Assembly (NCBI GenBank): GCA_038277395.1
Contig: CM076197.1
Location: 85,263,050-85,327,049 of the forward strand
Direction: 5' to 3'
DNA: 64,000 nucleotides
DNA from: Dryocosmus kuriphilus
Lineage: Eukaryota > Arthropoda > Insecta > Hymenoptera > Cynipidae
Position numbers and translations under genes: made by a program. Below the pieces are notes generated by a model. It was not told the DNA's origin. It did no database searches and was given only the letters and a program-made list of their open reading frames with translations. Shown here in pieces: positions 34,811 to 45,745 of the stretch; position 1 is the stretch's first letter, and each line of letters starts with the position of its first letter.

Positions 34811-35653
34811 CGAGGTGTGATCGAAAATTAAGGTGACTTTTTATTTTTATCAACAAATATTTATTTATTCATCAATATTGATGTTGTCCCCTTCAAAGTA
34901 ATCCCGCTCGGATATAATACATTTGTGCCGGCGCTTTTTCCTCCTTTCATGCGTCTTTTCAGTTTTAGAACCAGGAAAAAGTCGCAGGGAGCCAAATCTG
35001 GTGAATAAGGTGGCTGAGGCATGATTATGGTATTGTTATTGGCCAAAAAATTACGAACAAGCAATGACGTGTGAGCTGGCGCATTATCGTGGTTTCGGAA
35101 CAAACTTCGCTGACACACGTCTCATGCCCAAAATATCCACTAAAATTGCTTGGCACGAGCCAAACGAGATGCCGACATCATCAGCAACTTCTCTAATGGT
35201 AATTCGACAATTCGCCAACACTATTTTCTTCACTTCTTCAACGTTTTCATCAGTTGTTGACGTGCTGGGACGTCCAGGGTGAGATCGTCATTAACATCTT
35301 CTTGGCCTTCCCGAAAGAGCTTGTACCACTTATAAACATTTTTTTTTTACTCAGAGTACACTCACCGTATGCCACTGTCAACGTTCCAAGTATTTTGGAG
35401 CACTTAATTCCATTTTTTACACAAAATTGGATGCAAATTCTTTCATCCATTTTTTTCGACAGCAGAAAATCGCCGAGCACGCAAAACACTTTTAATCTTG
35501 ATGCCTCTCACAAACAAACAAAAGATGGTATATAGCTGAAACTGTGCACATATGTTTGGGACGAGTGTACCAACATAAGAAAAAAAGAAAACGAATATCG
35601 ACTGTACGCATCCCGCGAAATTCAAAGTCACCTTACTTTTCGATCACACCTCG
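34811..35653 (-). mobile_element. internally deleted mariner (DD34D type)
   Basis: Bounded by about 30-bp inverted repeats with one mismatch (CGAGGTGTGATCGAAAA...) and TA on each side (34,809-34,810 and 35,654-35,655). On the minus strand the N-terminal helix-turn-helix part (MDERICIQFCVKNGIKCSK, from about 35,450) is followed by GRP-type linker coding. It then jumps straight to HDNAPAHTS and SPDLAPCDFF near 35,090-35,000. The two visible Asp residues have 34 residues between them, the mariner signature. The segment with the first catalytic Asp is missing and the N-terminal part is frameshifted. The element could only move with a transposase supplied in trans. Confidence 0.9.
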
Positions 35654-35655
35654 TA

Positions 35656-36440
35656 CTCTAGAAGAATGAAAGGGCGTTCATATGAATCGGAGTACGATAT
35701 AAATTTTGTGTCCCGGTACACATAAAGATCAGTACGGTACACGCATAATCTTGGGGCTCCTATTCCAGTAGTTATAAACTTCAAACTTTTAATCTTTCAT
35801 TACAAAAAGGAAATATATGAAGCTTCAAGTAGTAATGGAAAATGAGCTGCAAATTTATTTCTGTCGAAATTTCTGTGCAAACATTTAAGTGCTGTGTCAG
35901 TTATTCTAAAACTATTGTAAAGGCAGGTAAAGGCAACCTGAGTCAATAAAATTTTCATTCCAATTTATATTCGGGATTTTTTAATCTTTGTATCTTCATC
36001 AAAGTTTTCCCTTGATTCCCTACTCGATTATCATCGGCTCATAATTTATATTCTACCTAATTGTTTACTTTGAAAATAAAAAGGAGAATTGGAAAAACAT
36101 GTACTATGAACAAAAAATAGACATAACATAAAATTTAAGTAATGCTTCCTGGAAATGAAAAAAATGTATATAAGATTGTTGAAAGGGGGGGGGGGGGGGG
36201 GGGATTTCAGATTCCCCCCGGGCTCGGATTTTCTCTCGACGCCCCTGAGAAAATGTATACGGAAAATCTGAATTCTAATAAAGAAAGTTAATGAAATTGT
36301 TGTGTCAAGTTAAGAATTATTGTTCAGGTAGGTTATTATATGTCATATATCTATTACGTCATTGCATCTACGTCATTTATCATGATTTCTAAAAAATTAT
36401 CACGGGCTTTACTCTTATGTATTTTAATCAGGGTTTTGCA
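35656..36440. other. AT-rich interval with a G homopolymer
   Basis: No gene recognised. A G-run of about 17 bases lies at 36,187-36,203, followed by CCCCCCGGGCTCGG, and may mark a small TE fragment. Confidence 0.35.
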
Positions 36441-36690
36441 AATAAAGTGTTATTTACATTTCAAGTACGAGTTGCACTGAGCGTAACTTTTCCAATTCCC
36501 AAAACAACACTTTCTGTGCTCTAATCTTTTTTCCTCTTAAATGGATTTCATTCTGACACATTAAATATTTTTTCTATGGAAAGTTATTATTTATAGTTAT
36601 TCTATATATATTTTTTCGGCAAATGTTTACAACTTCAATGTACTTTTATGTCAAAATTGCACGAAACTCCCGGAAGTGCTATATATTTTT
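36440..36690 (-). pseudogene. degraded second copy of the THAP-gene 5' region
   Basis: The stretch CAAGTACGAGTTGCACTGAGCG...TTCCCAAAACAACACTTTCTGTG (36,462-36,520) matches 29,618-29,690. CGAAACTCCCGGAAGTGCTATATATTTTTCGC (36,661-36,692) matches the sequence upstream of the THAP ATG at 29,834-29,866. The start codon region is altered and no THAP frame is open, so this is a dead duplicate of the exon plus promoter. Confidence 0.65.
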
Positions 36691-37073
36691 CGCTTCTGAG
36701 CGCGAAACATATTTTTCAGTGTATGTCGATCATTATCCTTCTGTTGATAATATAGACACTAGAGTGAATTTATGATGGTAAAGTAGCGGTATTTAAAGAG
36801 ATAAAATAGAATAGGATTGCATTGCAGCGCGTGTATGGAGTCTTGTTAGTTAAAACTTTCATATGTATGTTTTACTCTCTGGTTTTACACAAGTATGGAT
36901 GAACGTATTTTTTCGCAGTATTAATAACAAATATGTTTTTAAAAAGCACTAAAAGCGATGATGGCCGGGCTGGCCAGAGCTGGCTCTCCGAGTTGAAAGT
37001 GTAATATGTGTTGAGGGCTGCCGTGTAGCGGTGGCGCTGATTGTTCTTCAGGAATCAGCCTAGATTCACTAAA

Positions 37074-37806
37074 ATGCATGGAGAAAAACGTAAAAATCTA
37101 ATTTTCTTGGAATAAAAACAATCTTATAGAAATTTCTTTAAAAGGGTATTAATCTAGAAAGATTTTAATGCTATTTAAAGCAATATTTACTGACAAGAAA
37201 GGAGAAATGCTTGACTTTTGGACGAAAATTCGCTTCCGATGTCTGGCGGGAAGTTTAAATCAAAGATTTGTTATTGACACTGAAATGTTGATATTAGGAT
37301 TTATTGTCATTATTAAATTTAAATATTATGTTAATATGATAATAATGTTAATGATGAACAATAAAAAATTAAAATTTAACAAATTATATAGGGACTACAG
37401 AATTATAGGATTTCCATAATAGTTTATTTTTAGTCTACAAATAATAATTTCATATTTAATTCTGCTAGTTTTTATTTGTAGTACAAAGAAATATTTCGTT
37501 AAATCTTTCGTTAATTTGAGTTCTTTATTGAAAATATAATATTAATATAATAATTTAATTTAATAATGACAATGAATATTAATATCAACATTTAAAGGGT
37601 GATAACAAATCTGTGATTTGAACTTCCCGCCATACATCGGAAGTGAATTTTCGTCCAAAATTCAAGCATTTCTCCTTTCTTATCAGTAAATATTGTTTTC
37701 AATAATATTAAAAACTTTGTAGATTAATGTCCTGTAAAAGAAACTTTGATGAGATAGTCTTTATTTTAAGAAAATTGATTTTTTATGTTTTTCTCCATGC
37801 ATTTGT
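37074..37806. repeat. fold-back element with ~270-bp arms
   Basis: 37,074-37,340 (AATGCATGGAGAAAAACG...) is the imperfect inverse of 37,540-37,806 (...GTTTTTCTCCATGCATT), roughly 80-85% alike by eye, around a 200-bp AT-rich centre. The arms contain a shared GCGGGAAGTTNAAATCA block. No transposase coding is seen; it is a MITE or fold-back type element. Confidence 0.75.
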
Positions 37807-38134
37807 AGCTCTCGTCGGTCCAAAGTACTGCCAACACCACCCTCGGCGACGATCGACTCTCATGTTAGTATCTTTCTACCTACAGCCGAGAATTGGAGTA
37901 CCACCCGTGTGTGAGTATCTTAGCCATTATCAGAGATGAGGAGAGATGAGAGCCATTATATTGCCTTTTATCGACGATACAGTGACCAGAGCTGAGGAGG
38001 GAAAATTCTCACCCGTGTAATTTATTTCGATTGACTTTCCGCAGCGCGCCCTGAGGACCTTTGCTTTTGCGAACTAAAATGCAGCCCACCCTGTCGAACT
38101 TTTCTCTTGCGCGAACTAAAATGAAAAGTCCGCA

Positions 38135-39679
38135 CAGCTTGTGATGAATTGACTGGCGGAAGCGGCCATACTTTAGGTAGTATTTTTCGTAGAATAAGGC
38201 GGCAAATTCAAATGCGTTATGAAAGAGAACATAAAAATAGTAATAAATAAAAATATAAAATAGTAATAAAACATGTAAATTTTATTTTAATGCTTATGAG
38301 TCAATCTCATTAAATTTTAAAGTCAATAAAATTTGATAAAACGTTATTAATTAAATATTAAAGTATGAGACGTTTGCTATAGGAGATTGTATGCGAGATG
38401 CAGCGAGATGTGGGCGAGATAAACTAATATTTTATTCGTTGAAGTGATATTTTTTATTCGTTTTATTCGTTAAAGTGATAAAAAGTTTTTGAGAACCATG
38501 ACTATAACGTGTTTTTATTGCGGTAAAAATGAAAAAAGCAGCGGATTGAGGTGTTTTCACAAGTTAGTTTGTACAAGTACAAGATGATAAAATTTGAGGT
38601 TAGATTCATGTTTTCTTGACATTGTAAATATCTAGTTTCTAGCAACTCTTTTAATTAATAAAAAAGAATAAACTCGTCTATTTTTCGAACGATTTTTTGT
38701 AGATTTCCAACAGATCCCAAAGAATGTGAACTATGGTTGTATCAGATGGGTACAAAAAATTATTCCGTACATCAAATCCGTACATATAAATTTATGTAAG
38801 CTTTTACAATTATTATATTGTACACTTGTAAATACTTACAATTCCTACTGTACTTTTTGAAAGAAAAAAAATAAATTAATTTCACATCCCATTGGCATTA
38901 CTTTTTTACTACAATTTTATTCTTTTTCATAATTTAATTACATTTTATCAAATTTTATTGACTTTAGAATTTAACGACATTGACTCATAAGAATTCAAAG
39001 GACCCCGCAGAATTCTCATTGGAAATGGCTCTCGGCCAATTTTTCTATAACTTTGGGAAATGATAGTTCATAACATGCAGAACAAAAGTCTCCATAGGCC
39101 GAAAGTCTGAAAGTTCATAGTTTATGAGCTACAGGTCGTCAAAGTCGAACGATTTTACCCATGCGCTGTGTAGCGTGATGTTCATGTTGGGTTTACCAAG
39201 TTCTCATTTTTATCGCCACTTCTTCACAAATGTGTACTAAGGGGTATTTTGAGTCCCTGTATATGAATCCGCTGTCAGATTTTCAGAATTCAAAATGGCG
39301 AATCCAATATGGCGGACCAAAATGTTGAAAAGTCATTTGCAGCGAAAATGACCGTTTTAACTGTCAGTGTGCCGTCCCACGGCAGCGCAAAACTCGGCGT
39401 AACGCGCAAAACGGCAAATCACTAGCTAGTGACTTCTAGCGACCAAAATCTTGTGCCGAATGTATCCGCCTTTATGACTGCGTCCTTTCGCGTTCCGAGC
39501 GTTCCGCTTTTTCATTGTCGTTCGTAAACTTGTAACATAACCAAAAATTTTTCGAAATTGTTATTGTCGATCTTGTCGATTCTATGTATTATTAATAAAA
39601 TAGTAAAACAGTGATACAAAATGTCTTCGGAAGAGGAAAATATTCAGGTAACTCAACAAAACTTTTTTTTATGATTGTG
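38135..39679 (+). repeat. left terminal inverted repeat
   Basis: Pairs inverted with 47,487-48,486. The inner part, 39,416-39,679, is almost identical to its partner, with only a handful of substitutions and a 9-bp difference. It includes the promoter, ATG, nine-codon exon 1 and first 30 nt of intron 1 of the left MADF gene. The outer part is interrupted by a MITE at 38,284-38,997. A 14-bp palindrome TCACTAGCTAGTGA lies at 39,419-39,432. Confidence 0.88.
38284..38997. mobile_element. MITE inserted in the left TIR
   Basis: Present only in the left arm; the right arm is continuous across the equivalent position (AAACGTGTCAAAGGACC in complement). Its own ends are about 55-bp inverted repeats: TTATGAGTCAATCTCATTAA...AATAAAATTTGAT at 38,295-38,341 and the inverse at 38,945-38,990. 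It arrived after the two arms existed. Confidence 0.75.
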
Positions 39680-41141
39680 CATTGTTGAACAATCGTGAAA
39701 AATCTTCACAAAATCAGAGATATTTTACCAAAACTCTATAATATCATTTAAGGACAACAAAATTTAATGTAAATTTACAGGCTCGAGAGAAATGTGGTTA
39801 TTGTGGTTACCTCATTAAAAATATGAATAACATTCTGGAGCATACATGTTTTAAAGAATACGATGAAGAGTCACAACGTCTTTTTATTGATGATAATCAT
39901 TCTGTCACTGTAGGTGAGTAATTTCAAATTTCATTTTCAAGAACTTGAACTATATATAATTTTGTTTATTGAATATATAATAGTGTTTATTGTATACAAA
40001 TTATGTATGTGTACCATACATTCATTTTAGTCAGTGGTGAAGTTATCTTGAAGACAAAGGGTAATGATGACGTCTGGAACAAAGATTTGGACGAAGCACT
40101 TATCACAGCTGTATCACAAAGACCTCCACTGTATAATTATCGCCTACCTTTGAAAAACCGTACATCATTGAAGATAGCCGACCTATGGAAAGAAATTTCC
40201 AATTTATTAGGTCAGTAATTAGAATCTTTTATTGCTCATAAAAAATTAATTAATTAATAACTTTCAATTACTTCAGTGATTTGCTTTAAATATCTATCTT
40301 TAAGATTTAATATTTTTATTCTGCTCTAGAAATATTAAGTTCGATATTTTTTCGTTTTATATCAATACTTTCTATCAAATTACAAGTATGCTTGTATATA
40401 CTTATATGTACTTAAACATATTTCTAACTCATTATCTCCATATACATAGGTGTTTCTGCAGTTCATAAAATCCAAAGGAGATGGGAATTTTTAAGAAGAA
40501 CATACATAGAAGCGAAAGCAAAAGAAAGAGTGTACAAACCAAGTGGCTCTGCTGCACCATCAAAGAAAGTACAAAAAAGATTCGAGTTGTTTGAGATGAT
40601 GACCTTTCTTGATGATTTGTGTAAACCCATGAAGTATGTACAATCATAATTTCAAAAAGGTGTGTTTTGTGTTCTAATGTTAATATGATCTATTTTTATT
40701 AATGTAAATCTTACATTTCGCAGGACGATTAGTAGCTTGACATCAGACTCTGAATCTGATGAAGAAGATGTAGAGAATAATGGAAGAAAAAATTGTAGTA
40801 AGTAGATTAGAATTCCTACATAATAGGGATACTCTTCATTTTTTACCGTTGAAAAGTTTCTCTTTTACTAGCATTTTTAATTATTAGTATTTTAATATTA
40901 GGAAATACTTAAAACCATTATTTCTTTTTAAGGAGATGTACACACTATTCAATTGTATGAAAAAGTAATAGAATGCATATCACCACCAACGAACACAAGT
41001 AGTTTTAACCCAATAACCAGTTTGCTATTGTCTTTGGGACCATCATTGCGAAAACTGGGCACACACAGACAATCAAGAGTTCGGAAACAATTTCTTCAAA
41101 TTTTAGAAGAGGAATTGTTGGATCAAGAAGAAAGTGGCTAA
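39621..41141 (+). CDS. zinc-finger/MADF/BESS protein, left copy (6 exons)
   Basis: Exons 39,621-39,647, 39,781-39,913, 40,031-40,210, 40,450-40,633, 40,724-40,797 and 40,933-41,141; all introns GT-AG; phases 0,1,1,2,1; 268 residues, no internal stop. Exon 1 (MSSEEENIQ) lies in the TIR. Exon 2 has a small zinc-binding motif, Cys14-Cys17 and His30-Cys32. Exons 3-4 encode a MADF domain (about residues 70-155; LITAVSQRPPLYNYR, LWKEISNLLG, RRWEFLRRTY), a sequence-specific DNA-binding fold. Exon 5 is an acidic linker. Exon 6 ends in a BESS motif (about 221-260; LLSLGPSLRKLGTHRQSRVR), a protein-interaction segment. AATAAA at 41,149-41,154. Likely the DNA-binding partner of the transposase. Function is inferred from the domains and context. 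Confidence 0.85.
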
Positions 41142-41522
41142 CGCTATAAATAAATGAAAATGCGCTATTAATTAAAATGAAATTATTCGCTGACAGAATG
41201 AGAACTGAATACAAATTATTAAAAACGTTTGTAGATATGCAAAGTACTTTTTTGCACCATTGCATGAACAGAAAGTTGCGTTATTTTATTAGATATTTAT
41301 TACGACTGAAAGTTTGAATTTCGAGACCGGTTTCATTCCTGCGGTGATTTCACTGTTGTTAAATTGGAGACTTCCTGTAATCGAATTTCATCAAAAAGTT
41401 TTATAAAAATTATATATACATATATAATATTATCTAATAAATTTTTTGCAATAGCAAAAAAAATCACTGTAAAAATTTAAAAAGAAAATAAAAAAACACA
41501 TTTCTTATTCCTAGCTCTTTTA

Positions 41523-42056
41523 CTAAATAACGTTGGGAACATAGGGAAATTGATAAAAAAAAAAATTTTCAGCGTTGAAGTCATAAATTTATTAATAATT
41601 TCATTTTTTTAGTACAGAATTTATTTCCCCTTATTTTGGGTACTCACTTCTTGACAAACTTTTAATTTTTTAATATGAAATAAAATATCATAAATTTGTA
41701 GGTTATTTTGGCTGTTTAATGTGAAGGAAATGTTGAAAATGAAAAATCTGGCATCTTTATTTATTATAAGTAGTCTTAACCACTTAGGTAACTTATTGCA
41801 TCGATTTTTCCTGTGTTTGGGTTTATCAAAATACAAATCCATTCAAATCATCAAATGAAACGACCAACATAACCTACAAACGTATGGCATTTTATTTTAT
41901 ATTACAAATTTAAAAGTATGTCGAGCGACAAGTGGGTACTCAAAATAAGCGGAAATGAATTCTGCACCTACAAAATATAATTATTAATAAATTTATTACT
42001 TACTTTTACGCTGAAAATTTTTTTATCAATTTCCCTGTGTTCCCAATGTTATTTAG
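41523..42056. mobile_element. MITE with ~130-bp TIRs inside the Harbinger element
   Basis: CTAAATAACGTTGGGAACAT... at 41,523 is the inverse of ...TTCCCAATGTTATTTAG ending at 42,056. The similarity extends inward through a TTTTCAGCGT block to GGGTACTCACTT (41,639-41,650) and its partner near 41,935. The roughly 280-bp centre has no coding sequence. It lies directly upstream of the presumed transposase promoter. Confidence 0.8.
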
Positions 42057-42079
42057 AGCCTAACCTTTTTCACTTTCCT

Positions 42080-42310
42080 GCTTTGCGCAGCGCAAAACGT
42101 AAAAATTTTTCCCTCTGTCACATGACAGCGCAAAACGGCATTTTATATCAAGGAAACAATGGAATAACCAATGGCGGCACGTACTTTCTGTGAGAGCTAC
42201 TAGGAGAGTATTTTTCATTCGCTGTGAGAATACGGTGGCTAATTTTTGCGCCATCATGGGACAGTAGAGAAATATTTGACGATTTGCGTCGCGTAAAACG
42301 CAAAAACGTC
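42080..42310 (+). promoter_or_regulatory. GCGCAAAAC-motif cluster upstream of transposase
   Basis: GCGCAAAAC occurs at 42,090-42,098 and 42,128-42,136, with a near match GCGTAAAAC followed by GCAAAAACG at about 42,292-42,309. The same nonamer occurs twice in each TIR (39,385-39,393 and 39,404-39,412; inverted at 47,742-47,750 and 47,761-47,769). A shared binding site for an element-encoded protein is inferred from position only. Confidence 0.45.
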
Positions 42311-43150
42311 TAAACAAAGTTTGAACGGTTTGAAGTGTCAAAACGGTCAAAACTCCGATTTGAAAGATTATAGAACGTGAAATATTATATTTTAAGTATG
42401 CACATATGAAATTAGATATTATTATATAAAGAATATAGTTCTTTATTTTCCACGTGAAATACAGATTTCTTTTCAAGTTCTTCGCTACAAATGTTTTCAT
42501 ATAAACAAATCAGGAAGCTAGCGATCCTAACCTCAACAAGGAGACAAAAGGTAATAAAAGCAAAATGTAAACACTGTATATATTTGAATAATAATTTTTT
42601 CTTTAATGTAACATACATAGGATAATATAAAAGGAAATGCATATTTTTAAATATTTTTTATTTAGTGATCCTCTTTTGAATGATAAATAAGATGAACAAA
42701 GTTGTGATGGCAGTTTTAAAATTTATTTAATTCCGAATAATTGCAAGAATTATAAATATTTGCGTGTTTATTTTAAACAAAAACATCAAAAAGAAGAAAA
42801 GGTCTACTTTTTAATTTTGCCAATAGCTAAAAATGGAGTAGACAGTTCATTAACTTTCTAAAAAAGATATTGTAATTGCTATATAAACTTTATTTTTCAT
42901 TTTTTTTAGTTTAAAAAATTATTTTTAAAAATAATATTCAAAAGAGATAAAGTTGTAGTAATTCTTTATCCAATAAATCATTTCTAATTTGCAAAACTCG
43001 TTTTCAAAAAATTTCCGGGCTGTTTTTTAGAAATACAAAATCCCAGGCTAATTCTTAGTTTTTGGAGTCGGTGGCCATATACTTAAATATAAAATTTTTT
43101 TGCATAGGTATGAAGTATCGTGTACCTTTTCATTGACAATAATAACAAGA

Positions 43151-45258
43151 ATGGAGGCTCTCGATGTTTTACTTTATATTTACTTGCTACTGACTACCTA
43201 TGGAAATATTACACAAACTCCAGATGAGGCAAATATAACTCATGAGCACATCCTGCATATGTATGCATTATATTTGGAATTGGATCGAGAAGAAAAGCCT
43301 GGACCACGGAAGAGGAGATTTTGGGTTCGTCCCATTTTTCAAGTCAACCAACGAATCGCGCAAGGGGCGAGTGATAATCTTTTGTGGGAAATGGAATGTC
43401 AAGATAGAGAAAAATATCTGCAGTACATAAGAATGAACAAGAAAATGTTTAAAACATTATTGAGGATGGTAACACCATATATACAAAAGCAGCATACAAT
43501 TCGTGAACCAATTCCACCTCATACGAGACTGCATATATGTCTCAGATATCTTGCCTCGGGAGATTCCATGACATCTGTCTCATTTGCCTTTCGTGTTAGT
43601 CCAAATACGGTTTCAAAAATTGTTAAAGAAACTTGTACAGCTATTTGGTCTGCCCTAAAACATTCAGCTTTTCCACGTTTTGCCACGGAAGGATGGTATC
43701 AGATTGCTAATGATTTTGAGGAGAAATGGAACTTTGATCATTGCATCGGTGCAGTTGATGGTAAACAAGTTCTAATGCAGGTGAGTCAAATTTTGTCATC
43801 GTAAAATTAACAAAAGAAAAACAACTGTTTATGCAATAATAGAATATTTCAAATTACAGGCTCCACCAAATACCGGATGTACATATTACAATTATAAGGA
43901 AAGGTTTGGAATTAATCTGATGGCTGTATCCGATGCCCACTACCGCTTCATAGCGATTGATATTGGTGCTCCAGGAAGAAGGAGTGATGGTGGGGTATTT
44001 AAAGAGAGTAGAATCGGTCGCAGATTTGAAAAGGGTAATCTCGATGTACCACCATCAAATTCAGTTGATGAACGAGGTACAATTCTACCTTATGTGCTTG
44101 TTGGCGATGAAGCCTTTTCTCTTAGTCATTATTTGATGAGACCTTATCCCCGTAGGGGAATACTGAATCGAAGAAAAAAAATCTTCAATTACCGATTAAG
44201 TAGAGCTCGAAGAGTGGTGGAAAGCGCTTTTGGTATTCTCGGTGCACGTTGGCGAATATACCGAACTGCAATTATAGGATCTACGCAACTCGTCAAGAAC
44301 ATTATTCAAGCAACTACTTGTCTACATAATTGGATCATCACAGAGTCTTTGAAAAAGGCAAAAAATGCAGATAGAGACCTCTACGCGCACTTGACCCCAG
44401 CAGATCGAGCTCTTCCAGTTGGTGGTTAGTGACTAATTTTAATAAAAACTTTAAAGTAATATATGTTTATTCGTAATATAAACTGCCCTATAAATACATG
44501 TCATAATTACATAAAATAACTTGACATATATAAATCACTTAGGAGTTACTTTTTGAGGTTTTTACCGATATTTTTGGGTTCAGTATTTAAAGTATAAAAC
44601 TTTTCAATTTTTACATGCATTTTACAGGGCATTAAGGGCATATGGTAATTGCCATAATAGAAAATTTAATTTCCTTAACTTTGCACTCGTAATAATAAAT
44701 ATTTTTTGTTAAAACTAGGCCATTTACTTTTCCTTCTGTACAAAGCGGAGGTAAATGTCCTACTTTTATCAAAAAATATTTATTATTTTCAGCGTCAATT
44801 TGGTGAAACTAAATTGCTCTTATAATAAAGTATCACGTGCTCTTAAAGTTGGATTGAAAACATTGTAAAACAATATTTAAAAAATATCTTGAACAAAGAA
44901 AAAAAGTAAAACTGTTAACGTTGGTCCAATTTTGCACTGAATTTGGTTAGTTTTCAGCCTTTTTTTTTATTTGGATTTCTTGAAAAATAAAAAATTTTGA
45001 TTTTACCTAACTCATGAAAATATACAACATGGGCTATAATGTAAAACACATTTTTTTTAAGTTTAGAAATGTGTCATAAGTAAAGTAACAAATTTCGTTT
45101 CAGCCTTGCATAATTTTGAAGACCAACACGAAATAGTGCAGCATGCTCCAAATCAGTTGAATCCCATGATTATTCGAGACAGATTTGCCGAATATTTCGA
45201 ATCAGATAGTGGGGCAATACCATGGCAGTTCGAAAAGGTGCTTCAGAATGAGTTTTAA
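43151..45258 (+). CDS. PIF/Harbinger DDE transposase (HARBI1-like), 3 exons
   Basis: Exons 43,151-43,780, 43,860-44,424 and 45,104-45,258, with clean GT-AG junctions and phases 0 and 1, give 449 residues with no stop. The ATG at 43,151 (MEALDVLLYI) is the first in frame after an upstream acceptor at 43,108-43,109. Domains: N-terminal region, helix-turn-helix-like segment (about 120-160; HICLRYLASGDSMTSVSFAFRVSPNTVSKI as in HARBI1 proteins), then the DDE_4 nuclease. Catalytic residues are Asp203 (GAVDGK), Asp293 (LVGDEAF) and Glu331 (RRVVESAFG). It also has the family blocks DIGAPGRRSDGGVF and ATTCLHNWI. It should cut and paste the element and its MITE derivatives. It lies between the two MADF genes. 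All key residues are present, so it may be active. Confidence 0.92.
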
Positions 45259-45359
45259 GTACATTTTTAATACATACTGTGTAATTTTATACATAAATAC
45301 ATTGTAAATAAAATTGCAGAAGAAAAGTATGGTAAAAAATTTATTAAAAAACCTTACCT

Positions 45360-45675
45360 AAATCACAATGTGAATCGCAACTATTTTTAAATTAAGTCGA
45401 ACTGACTTTGAATTACTTTAGCTTTTACATAGTTTTAAATATTACACTTATTGCCTAAATCACAATGTGAATTGTAACTATTTTTTAAAGTCGAACCGAC
45501 TTTGAAGTACTTAAGATTTTACGTAGGTTTAAATATCAGACTTATTGTCTATATCACAATGTGAATTGCAATTATTTTTAAAGTCGAACCAACTTTGAAT
45601 TACTTTAGCTTTTACATAGGTTTAAATATTAGTCAACTTGTCTAAATTACAATGTGAATCGCAACTATCTTTGCG
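45360..45675. repeat. ~95-bp tandem repeat, just over 3 copies
   Basis: The phrase ACAATGTGAAT(C/T)GCAACTAT recurs near 45,365, 45,462, 45,556 and 45,650, each followed by AGTCGAACYRACTTTGAA and a TTTTACATAGGTTTAAATATTA phrase. It lies between the converging 3' ends of the transposase and the right MADF gene. Confidence 0.8.
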
Positions 45676-45745
45676 CTTAAAAAACTAATAATTAGAATTT
45701 AAAACGTAATTCATAGATAAAAATACTGTCAAAAATATAAACTTC

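Larger units (their letters stand above)
41150..43150. other. spacer between left MADF gene and transposase
   Basis: No coding sequence recognised. It holds a MITE (41,523-42,056), a GCGCAAAAC-rich presumed promoter (42,080-42,310) and AT-rich sequence. An acceptor-like TTTTTTTGCATAG at 43,097-43,109 just before the transposase suggests a 5' untranslated exon somewhere in 42,310-43,090. Confidence 0.45.

Noticed and set aside
42060..42500. 146-codon minus-strand frame
   Set aside because: Overlaps the presumed transposase promoter with GCGCAAAAC motifs, has no recognisable domain and low-complexity composition.
43100..43150. Upstream extension of the transposase frame
   Set aside because: It begins at TTG and crosses an acceptor-like CATAG; the in-frame ATG at 43,151 is the better start.
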